Positions 1 through 7,444 of a stretch of DNA of 36,500 bases are shown here, piece after piece. The notes beneath the pieces were generated by a model that saw only the letters and a list, made by a program, of their open reading frames with translations, was not told the DNA's origin and made no database searches. The first letter of the stretch is position 1. Each line of letters starts with the position of its first letter. A program made the position numbers and the translations under genes. Source of the DNA: an uncultured Treponema sp. (GTDB taxonomy: Bacteria > Spirochaetota > Spirochaetia > Treponematales > Treponemataceae). The DNA is taken from positions 1 to 36,500 of the forward strand of contig CAMKDH010000003.1 of the NCBI GenBank assembly GCA_946411215.1, in the 5' to 3' direction.

Positions 1-198
1 ACAAGTATTTTTATGTACCCTGGGTACAAGTTTAAAGTTGTAGATAAAATGTTCACAAACTTTCATACACCAGAAAGTACTTTGATTATGCTTGTTTCTG
101 CTTTTGCGGGCCGCGACCATATCCTGAACGCTTACAAAACTGCTGTTGAAAATAAGTACAGATTTTTCTCTTACGGCGATTGCATGTTTATAAGATGA
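1..198 (+). CDS. queA: S-adenosylmethionine:tRNA ribosyltransferase-isomerase, C-terminal fragment (5' truncated by window edge)
   Basis: Open from base 1: [65 protein letters not shown], the conserved QueA C-terminus ([19 protein letters not shown], YRFFSYGD). Confidence 0.95.
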   Translation, partial: TSIFMYPGYKFKVVDKMFTNFHTPESTLIMLVSAFAGRDHILNAYKTAVENKYRFFSYGDCMFIR

Positions 199-219
199 TG
201 TCCTCTCGAATGGGGACCC

Positions 220-1014
220 TTATGTCAATTGCTCAAAACTATAACGTGTAAGATTTAGGAACTGCTGTCGTACAACATCGCTGATCATCTGGTCTGTTGA
301 GGCTTTGTTGAATTCCTGTTCAACCATATTTTGAATTTCATCAATATCTTTTTTCGAAAGCGGCAGACGATGACCAATCAAAAAGTTTTCAAGATTTTTA
401 CTGCGAAAAACAAATGGTCCCGCAAACGCAAGTTTAGCATCAACAAGAGAGTTCCTTTCTGTGTCTCCCAAAAATACAAACGAAGCAGAGTTTTGTGTTA
501 TTGCATGTTCCGGACCGATTCGTCTGAAAATACAAACTTCAGGGTAGAGAAGTGGAATGCGTATACTTGTAAGAACAAAACCTTCCGGGATTTTCTTAAA
601 GGTTTGAAGCGGTTCAATTCTGGTTTCTGTCTGACTTCTGAATTCAAGCTTTGTATCAAGAGCAAGTAGCGGTGCAAATAAAGTATGCTTGTGCCCTTCG
701 GTGCAGATGTTGCCGCCGATTGTTGCCATGTTTCGAATAATCGGATTTGCAATACTCAAAAGAGCTTCATATAAAACTACAGGAAGGTGAGTTTGTCCTA
801 TTGAAAGAATCTCTGCAAGTGTTGCACCAGGTCCAATTTCCAGATATCGTTCATGGCGTGTTATGTGAGAAAGATCTGGGATGCCGTATACCGAAATTGA
901 TTTTTCTGGAAGTTCATCGAGCTCTGTGCAGCCGCCAACAATAGTAAGCTCTTTATTGCTCTTAAGCTGGAAGAAAAGTTCTGATGTATTTTTTGCAAAT
1001 AAAATTGATTTCAT
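220..1014 (-). CDS. FAD-binding subunit of a xanthine dehydrogenase/molybdenum hydroxylase family enzyme
   Basis: 264 aa with the TIGGNIC FAD-binding motif; overlaps the 2Fe-2S subunit gene by 4 nt. Confidence 0.85.
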   Translation of the reverse strand: MKSILFAKNTSELFFQLKSNKELTIVGGCTELDELPEKSISVYGIPDLSHITRHERYLEIGPGATLAEILSIGQTHLPVVLYEALLSIANPIIRNMATIGGNICTEGHKHTLFAPLLALDTKLEFRSQTETRIEPLQTFKKIPEGFVLTSIRIPLLYPEVCIFRRIGPEHAITQNSASFVFLGDTERNSLVDAKLAFAGPFVFRSKNLENFLIGHRLPLSKKDIDEIQNMVEQEFNKASTDQMISDVVRQQFLNLTRYSFEQLT

Positions 1015-1511
1015 TTAAGTTTCTCCGCTTTTTTTACAGCCTTTTCAATTCCATGATCCCTAACTTCAAGAGCAAGAATGATTCCGTTTATAAGAGTGTT
1101 TAAATCTGTGCAGCATGGAGCAAGACTTCGTACCTGCTCATAGATTTCATCGCGTGTAGGAATCCTGTTAAGCTTGACTAACTGATATGCCGAAAAGATT
1201 TTTCCGGAATCACAAAGTCCGCAAAGCTTTATGCCCGCAAGTTCAAAGCCTTTCATTATAATTGAATATTCTTTTGTTCGTTCAAAATATTCCAGAGTTA
1301 CAAGATCTGCATTTTGAATTATTCCAAGCGGAATCTTGCAGGTAGCAACAGGACTATCATTAAGAAGAACTGTACACGAACCGCAGGTGCCCTGACCGCA
1401 ACCGCATTTTACACTTGAACATCCAATTCGTCTTAAAACAGACATGAGTGTTTCGTCTGCAGGTGCTTCGAGAATTGTTTTGTTGCCGTTCAAAATTACT
1501 GGTACGTTCAT
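1011..1511 (-). CDS. 2Fe-2S subunit of a xanthine dehydrogenase family enzyme (divergent second cluster)
   Basis: CGCGQGTCGSCTVLL plant-type ferredoxin motif followed by LCGLC...APCCTDL in the helical-bundle domain; 4-nt overlap with the upstream gene. Confidence 0.87.
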   Translation of the reverse strand: MNVPVILNGNKTILEAPADETLMSVLRRIGCSSVKCGCGQGTCGSCTVLLNDSPVATCKIPLGIIQNADLVTLEYFERTKEYSIIMKGFELAGIKLCGLCDSGKIFSAYQLVKLNRIPTRDEIYEQVRSLAPCCTDLNTLINGIILALEVRDHGIEKAVKKAEKLK

Positions 1512-3739
1512 TCTTTATCTCCTGCTATTCTTGTTTCTCGTTTTTTAATCAATTCAAAAATCTGTTTTTCGGTACAAGGCAATCTTGTAAGTTGTGTTGC
1601 AAGTGCCAGAGAAAGTGCAGAGGAGAATGCTGCTGGAAGAGTGTTTCGAACAAGATCTCCAATCTGTCCCGGTTTATTTTTTGATTCAATAAAACTGATT
1701 GAAATATTGTCGCACGGAATTGATTTGTCTTTTACAAGCATTTCAAGCTGTTGCTGGATTTCAAGTCTGATTGCTTTGAGCGCTGCAGATTTATCAAAAA
1801 GTTCACCACAGTCAATTACAAGCCAGATTCCCTTTATTCGTTCATTGTATGTATATGTATCAAGTTCAACTTCAACAACTGCGGTAGCAAAAGATGCTGG
1901 GCCAAAAGGAGTTCCTTTGAAATTTTCACTATCCCAGTTTTTCTTAAGCGAAGCAGGTTGAGATTTCTTTACAGTTATAGGAAGCGCATTGTGAAAGCGT
2001 TTTTTCTCAATATCAAGGCAAGCCTTTTTTATAAGTTCGTTTACTGTACTTATAGAATTAATTGCATCTTCCGGTGTATCAGGCAAATCTTCAAGCTCAT
2101 ATTCCGAATCAATTACAATATTATCTTTTTTGATTTTTAGAATTTCAGCTGCTGTTTTTTTCCAGATTTCCTGAATACCTTTTGAAGGATTCAATGCGTG
2201 AATTACAACATGTTCATCTGGCTGTAAAGAAACTTCAACTTTACAATCAGAAGCAAAGCTTGTCGTTCCATAAAAATCAGAAACATTAAATGAAGTTGCT
2301 ATTCCAACACCACGCAAAGGAAGCGCAAAAAATGGATTGCTGTTTTCCTGGACACGGTCTACGGCATCCATGTTATATGAAGAATATTTTCTATTAAAAT
2401 CACTTATTTCAACTGCCTTTTCAAAACAATCCTGTGCATTCTGGTTATCAAATTTAAAAGGATATTCCTTGTCGCTTGTTTCCATATTTATACGGCGAAG
2501 TACTTCCGGCAGTATGTTAGTTTGTTCAGCAATTTTTTGCATCTGATTTTCTATAGCAAAAAAGACTTGAGAATCAATTCCACGCAGACAGATAGAAGTC
2601 GGCGGATTTTTTGAAGTATGTACCTTTGCAATTATATGAACATTCTGCGGCTTGTAATAATTGCATGCAAGAATAGCCATTCTGTCTGCAATTTCCTGTG
2701 CAAACGGATTAAAGCAGCCCACATCAATATCAATAACTGCAGAAATTGCGGTTAGAATTCCTTCCTTAGAAACAGCAGTTTTATAAGTTAACTGAGTATC
2801 AACACCTGGCGCCATGTAAGAGTCCTGTTCCTCCTGAGTAAGAACAAGCTTTACCGGTTTTGAAGTTAAGAAAGATGCAAGCGCAACCTGAGTTGAAACT
2901 ACAGAGGTTCGCCACAATCCTTTTGAAAATACGCCGGAGGTTTTTGTTTTATGAACAATTATTTTGTCTTTTGGAATATTAAGCGTGTTTGAAACTGTTT
3001 CCATAAGATGAGTTGTCCATCTTGTTGGTGCAGATATGTGAAGATAGTCGCCATCCTTCCAGCAGAATGAACCACAGGTTTCTTTCCAAAGCGGCGGAAG
3101 AAAACTAAGCTTCCAGTTTTCCTGACTTATATAATCTTTGGTATTTTCAAAAAGTTTTTTCTCTGCCTGAGGAACGCTCTTTTTAAGGAACAGCCCGGTT
3201 TTAATTTCGCGGAATGCAATCTGCTCTTCAACATTCTGTTCAATTCGTCTGTTATCCAAAACTGTATCAAGCGACGGAAGCTCATTAATTTCCGAAACAA
3301 ACGAAGAAAGATCATTTGATTTTTTTGAAACATTCACTACCGGACGTCTGTGATATTTCATTGCTTTTTTGAGCGCAGACTCTAGGGAATCAATATCAAA
3401 ATTTACAGAAACATTTTCGAGCAGTTCAAGAACTTTATTTTCATCAGGACCACAAAGAATACCAACTGGTTCTCCGCTGTAGGAAACATCATCGTATCCT
3501 AAGATTTTCCATTCCTGATTATTTACTTTGACTTTTTTGCTGCCTGGAATATCATGTGCCGTAAAAAGAAAATATCCTTCCGGAAGCTCTGGAATTGTTA
3601 CGCCTTTGATTTTACCAGTTGCAGCGGGACTGCGGACAAGAACAGCATATAGCGTACCTTCGCGACTTGAATCGCTGTAAAAGCCCGTGGCTTCCATGGA
3701 ACGTTTAATCTGTTTTTCTGTCTGCACTTTTCTAGGCAT
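1508..3739 (-). CDS. Molybdopterin-binding subunit of a xanthine/aldehyde oxidoreductase family enzyme (divergent)
   Basis: 743 aa; SGEPVGILCG near the N-terminus, CLRGIDSQVFFAIENQMQKIAE corresponds to the RGxGxPQ...E region, C-terminal SKNKPGQIGDL region. Adjacent to FAD and 2Fe-2S subunits. Confidence 0.83.
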   Translation of the reverse strand: MPRKVQTEKQIKRSMEATGFYSDSSREGTLYAVLVRSPAATGKIKGVTIPELPEGYFLFTAHDIPGSKKVKVNNQEWKILGYDDVSYSGEPVGILCGPDENKVLELLENVSVNFDIDSLESALKKAMKYHRRPVVNVSKKSNDLSSFVSEINELPSLDTVLDNRRIEQNVEEQIAFREIKTGLFLKKSVPQAEKKLFENTKDYISQENWKLSFLPPLWKETCGSFCWKDGDYLHISAPTRWTTHLMETVSNTLNIPKDKIIVHKTKTSGVFSKGLWRTSVVSTQVALASFLTSKPVKLVLTQEEQDSYMAPGVDTQLTYKTAVSKEGILTAISAVIDIDVGCFNPFAQEIADRMAILACNYYKPQNVHIIAKVHTSKNPPTSICLRGIDSQVFFAIENQMQKIAEQTNILPEVLRRINMETSDKEYPFKFDNQNAQDCFEKAVEISDFNRKYSSYNMDAVDRVQENSNPFFALPLRGVGIATSFNVSDFYGTTSFASDCKVEVSLQPDEHVVIHALNPSKGIQEIWKKTAAEILKIKKDNIVIDSEYELEDLPDTPEDAINSISTVNELIKKACLDIEKKRFHNALPITVKKSQPASLKKNWDSENFKGTPFGPASFATAVVEVELDTYTYNERIKGIWLVIDCGELFDKSAALKAIRLEIQQQLEMLVKDKSIPCDNISISFIESKNKPGQIGDLVRNTLPAAFSSALSLALATQLTRLPCTEKQIFELIKKRETRIAGDKE

Positions 3740-4961
3740 GATTTTCTAATCCTATAGTTTTTACTGTTTCAATTACAAGCTCTGCCTGTTCTTTTGTCAT
3801 GTCGGGATAGAGTGGAATTGAAATTGTTCTGTTATACTGATTTTCTGCATTCGGATAATTGTAAGCAGTAAAATCAGGGTAAAGCTCGCGCCAGTAAGTA
3901 AAATGGAAAATCGGAATAAAGTGAACCGAAATTCCAAGACCTGCTTCCTGCATTTTTTTAGCAAACTGTTCTCGTGTGATTTTTAATTTTTCAGGAACAA
4001 TCCTCATAAGGTAAAGATGCCAGCTGTTGCCCGGACCATCCGGTGGAAGCTCAATAAAATCAAGCGAACTGAATGCTTTGTTGTACATGTCTACAATTGC
4101 TTTGCGCTGTTCGTAAAAAAGCCAGGCCCTGTCTAACTGGCAAACGCCTATTGCTGCAAGAACATCTGGAAGATTGAACTTGTAGCCCGGAGCAATTATA
4201 TCATATTCCCACGATGCTCGCGGAGAAGTGTAGCGGTCCCATGTTGTGCGGTCCATTCCGTGCATTCTCATAACAGTCATGCGTCGTGCAAGCTCAGGGT
4301 CGCGGGTGCATACCATTCCGCCTTCTGCAGTTGTAATTGTCTTTGTTACATAGAAAGAAAAAACTCCTGCATCTCCAATTGTTCCGGCATACCCCATGTC
4401 TGTAGGAGACGGAAACGAGTGAGCGGCATCTTCAATAACTTTGATAGTGTTACTGGCGGTAGAATACTTTTTTGCAAGCTCCATAATTTTTTTCATATTG
4501 CAGACATTTCCCGCAATGTGAACCGGAACAATTGCTTTTACAATTTTTCCTTCTGCTGCCGCTTTTTTTAATATTTCTTCTATATTATTTGGGTCAATGC
4601 TGTAGGTGTCTTTTTCAATATCTGCAAAAAGAACGTGTGCACCAAGGTGTCTTGCACAGGTTGCAGTTGAAACAAAAGTGTATGGAGTTGTAATTACATA
4701 AGTTCCTTCGCAAACTCCACAGGCTTCCATTGCAAGAATCATTCCCGATGTATTTGAATTAACTGCAAGACTGATTACAGGAGCGCGTCCAGTTCCTTCA
4801 TCGCCTTTGCCTGCAATTTCAGAAAACTTTTTTTCAAACTCAAGCGCGTACTTTCCTGTTGTAAGCCATCCTGAACGAAGAACATCTAAAACGGCGTCTT
4901 CTTCGGCTTTTGTAATTGCTGCTTTATGAAATGGAACTTTTATCTGATTCACGGTACTCAT
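3732..4961 (-). CDS. DegT/DnrJ/EryC1/StrS family PLP-dependent sugar aminotransferase
   Basis: 409 aa; VIEDAAHSF...GDAGVFSFYVTKTITTAEGGMV active-site region, RxHGMDR, PGYKFNLPDVLAAIG. Confidence 0.93.
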   Translation of the reverse strand: MSTVNQIKVPFHKAAITKAEEDAVLDVLRSGWLTTGKYALEFEKKFSEIAGKGDEGTGRAPVISLAVNSNTSGMILAMEACGVCEGTYVITTPYTFVSTATCARHLGAHVLFADIEKDTYSIDPNNIEEILKKAAAEGKIVKAIVPVHIAGNVCNMKKIMELAKKYSTASNTIKVIEDAAHSFPSPTDMGYAGTIGDAGVFSFYVTKTITTAEGGMVCTRDPELARRMTVMRMHGMDRTTWDRYTSPRASWEYDIIAPGYKFNLPDVLAAIGVCQLDRAWLFYEQRKAIVDMYNKAFSSLDFIELPPDGPGNSWHLYLMRIVPEKLKITREQFAKKMQEAGLGISVHFIPIFHFTYWRELYPDFTAYNYPNAENQYNRTISIPLYPDMTKEQAELVIETVKTIGLENHA

Positions 4962-6460
4962 AATATGTCCGTCCTTTTTTGTCCGTCAGTTTTTATTTCT
5001 TCGTAAAAATCCTTGAGGCTCTGACAGTCGTCACACAAAAGCTGTACGAGTTTTTCTTTGTTGCGGAAATCTGATTCCTGACCGTTTGTATAAAAACAGA
5101 TAGGGTAGAGCTTTTCTAAAAGTGTATCAAGTCTGCCTTCTGCATAATCCTTGTTTTCGAGCTGAAGGATTTTTGGATATTCAGTTGGAGTAGGCTTTTC
5201 TTCTTTTAGCCACAGCGGTTCAATAAGTCGTTCACCCTTGCGCGCGCCCACAGTAATAATATCAATGTCTTTGTATGGTTCAAGGCCCGAAAACCTGATG
5301 ATTTGTTTTGCAAGATCGATGATTTTGATTGGCTCGCCCATATCAAGCAGGTATGACTGTCCGTTTTTGCCAACGCCACCTGTCTGAAGAACAAGCGAAC
5401 AGGCTTCAGGAATTGTCATAAAAAATCGTTCCATTTTTTCATCTGTAACAGTGATTGGTCCGCCAGTTTTAATCTGACTCTGGAAAAGCGGAAGAATTGA
5501 ACCGCGGGAACCAAGCACGTTTCCAAAGCGCACAAACATTACTGCCTGATCTTTATCAGCCTTTTTTGCATATTCAAGCACGAGCTTTTCGCAAAGCATT
5601 TTAGAAACGCCGTAAACGCTTACAGGAGCAACTGCTTTATCTGTAGAAATTAAAACAAATCGGTCAACATGATGTTTGATTGCTGCATCCAAAAGATTTT
5701 TGGTGCCGAATACGTTGTTTTCAATTGCCGCAACCTGATTTTCTTCCATCATTGGCACATGCTTGTAGGCTGCACAATGGAAAATTACATTACATTTTGT
5801 CTGTTTTATAATGTAATCAATGTATTCTCTGTCGCGCATGTCTCCAATAATCGGGACAACTGTTGCTTTTTCGCCAACGCCTTCTGTCTGAAGCACTTTA
5901 AGCTCGCGGAAAATCTGGCAAATTGAGTTTTCGCCATGACCAAGAAGGTAAAGTCGCTCAGCACCACCACTCAAAAGCTGACGTGCAAGTTCAGAACCAA
6001 TAGAACCACCGGCTCCTGTAATAAGAACACGCTTTCCGCGAAGGTAATTCAAGCTTTCTTTTAAGGAAATTGCAATTGGTGTGCGTCCAAGAATATCAAG
6101 CGGATCAATTTCACGAGTTTGAACAAGGTGTGCAGTTCCTTCTATTACCTGGCTTATACCAGGAAGGATTTTTATGTGGTTAAAACCGTTTTTTACAAGG
6201 GTTTCATATATTTCACGGATACGCTCAGTAGGAGCAGAAGGAATTGCAATGATTGCTTCGTCTAAATCAGAGTTAGAAAGGATAGAAGTTACGCTGTCAA
6301 TCGGGCCAAGAACAGGAATATCATCAATTGTAGTACCGATGATTTTCTTATCATCATCAAGAAAGGCGTTTACTTTTCCGAATATTTTTTTTCGCCGGAT
6401 ATCACTGGCAATAGTTTGTCCCGCAAAACCGGCCCCAATAATATAGATACGTTTATCCAT
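4958..6460 (-). CDS. NDP-sugar epimerase/dehydratase of the CapD/FlaA1 type (polysaccharide biosynthesis), lacking an N-terminal membrane domain
   Basis: 500 aa; VLITGAGGSIGSELARQL Rossmann motif, AAYKHVPMMEENQVAAIENNVFGTKNL, FVLISTDKAVAPVSVYGVSK, VRFGNVLGSRGS. Confidence 0.93.
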   Translation of the reverse strand: MDKRIYIIGAGFAGQTIASDIRRKKIFGKVNAFLDDDKKIIGTTIDDIPVLGPIDSVTSILSNSDLDEAIIAIPSAPTERIREIYETLVKNGFNHIKILPGISQVIEGTAHLVQTREIDPLDILGRTPIAISLKESLNYLRGKRVLITGAGGSIGSELARQLLSGGAERLYLLGHGENSICQIFRELKVLQTEGVGEKATVVPIIGDMRDREYIDYIIKQTKCNVIFHCAAYKHVPMMEENQVAAIENNVFGTKNLLDAAIKHHVDRFVLISTDKAVAPVSVYGVSKMLCEKLVLEYAKKADKDQAVMFVRFGNVLGSRGSILPLFQSQIKTGGPITVTDEKMERFFMTIPEACSLVLQTGGVGKNGQSYLLDMGEPIKIIDLAKQIIRFSGLEPYKDIDIITVGARKGERLIEPLWLKEEKPTPTEYPKILQLENKDYAEGRLDTLLEKLYPICFYTNGQESDFRNKEKLVQLLCDDCQSLKDFYEEIKTDGQKRTDIL

Positions 6461-6528
6461 GTCCCAACCCTTTGTTAAATATTATCACAATAAAGGCTTT
6501 TTCGCAAATATAATATGCCTTTATCATA

Positions 6529-6660
6529 GAAAACAGCTGGCTTCCGCGTAATCGTGTCAGCAAACTACTGCTAGCGCTGTATGGTAAACCATATATCTCG
6601 CTTCGCTCGGCAGCGCTAGATGTAGTTTCCTGCCCCGATTCCGCTCCACCATCTGTTTTC
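6529..6660. repeat. 132-nt palindromic element, copy 1
   Basis: Starts GAAAACAG and ends CTGTTTTC; inner arms CTAGCGCTG/CAGCGCTAG; central ATGGTaaACCAT hairpin. Confidence 0.9.
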
Positions 6661-6708
6661 AAGTGTTTTTTATAAATATTTTCCGCAAATATAATATGCC
6701 TTCATATG

Positions 6709-6840
6709 GAAAACAGCCGGCTCCCGCGTAATCGTGTCAGCAAACTACTGCTAGCGCTGTATGGTAAACCATTTTTCTCGCTTCGCTCGGCAGCGCTAGA
6801 TGTAGTTTTCTGCCCCGATTCCGCTCCGCCATCTGTTTTC
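6709..6840. repeat. 132-nt palindromic element, copy 2
   Basis: Same length and near-identical to copy 1, exactly 180 bp downstream. Confidence 0.9.
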
Positions 6841-6955
6841 AATCTATTTTAATATAATATTTGCGAAAAAGATTTATTTAAAAAAAACTAAACTCACCCA
6901 TGATAAACACCGAAAAACAAGTATAAAACCTATAGTGTGTTTATGGGGTGTAATT

Positions 6956-7432
6956 ATGGGGAAAACTAAACATATAATTCTTCTGGCTGTGATTTTTTTC
7001 TGCGCTAACTGTTGTTTCGCAAAACAAATTCAGTTACAGATCGTACAGCACGATGACAGAACAGACGCTGTTTCTGAAGACTCTCTTGTTATTGAAGATG
7101 AGCTTTTGAATGGCTTTTTTGAAACAGGATATATTATTACAAACTCACCTGCAGCAGTTTCATGCTCTGCGAGTGATGATTTGATACTTTTTAATAAGGC
7201 CATGGGTGATGCTTATGAGGGGTCTTCTGATTTCTTTGTACAAATCAAGCTTTATTATACCAATTCACTTCATACAATTGACTGGTCGGTTGCTTCGGTG
7301 TCGACTGGTAAGACTATAAAAGAGAGTAAATTTGAAAGTTCCGTCAAAGCGTTTGATGAAAAAGGCTTGCGGAGTGTTTCTTCGAGACTGATATCAGAGA
7401 TTTCAAAAATATTGAAATCTACTAAAGCATAA
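6956..7432 (+). CDS. Secreted hypothetical protein
   Basis: MGKTKHIILLAVIFFCANCCFA signal peptide; ATG at 6956 preferred over the GTG at 6935. Confidence 0.75.
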   Translation: MGKTKHIILLAVIFFCANCCFAKQIQLQIVQHDDRTDAVSEDSLVIEDELLNGFFETGYIITNSPAAVSCSASDDLILFNKAMGDAYEGSSDFFVQIKLYYTNSLHTIDWSVASVSTGKTIKESKFESSVKAFDEKGLRSVSSRLISEISKILKSTKA

Positions 7433-7444
7433 GGATGGGCGGGT

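Larger units (their letters stand above)
6497..6871. repeat. Composite repeat: two tandem palindromic units (180-bp period) flanked by 15-bp perfect inverted repeats
   Basis: CTTTTTCGCAAATAT (6497-6511) and ATATTTGCGAAAAAG (6857-6871) are exact reverse complements; two 132-nt palindromes lie between them. Confidence 0.75.

Noticed and set aside
6453-6662. 69-aa minus-strand ORF overlapping palindrome copy 1
   Set aside because: Open only because of the GC-richer repeat; similar spurious ORF at 15437-15643 over copy 3.
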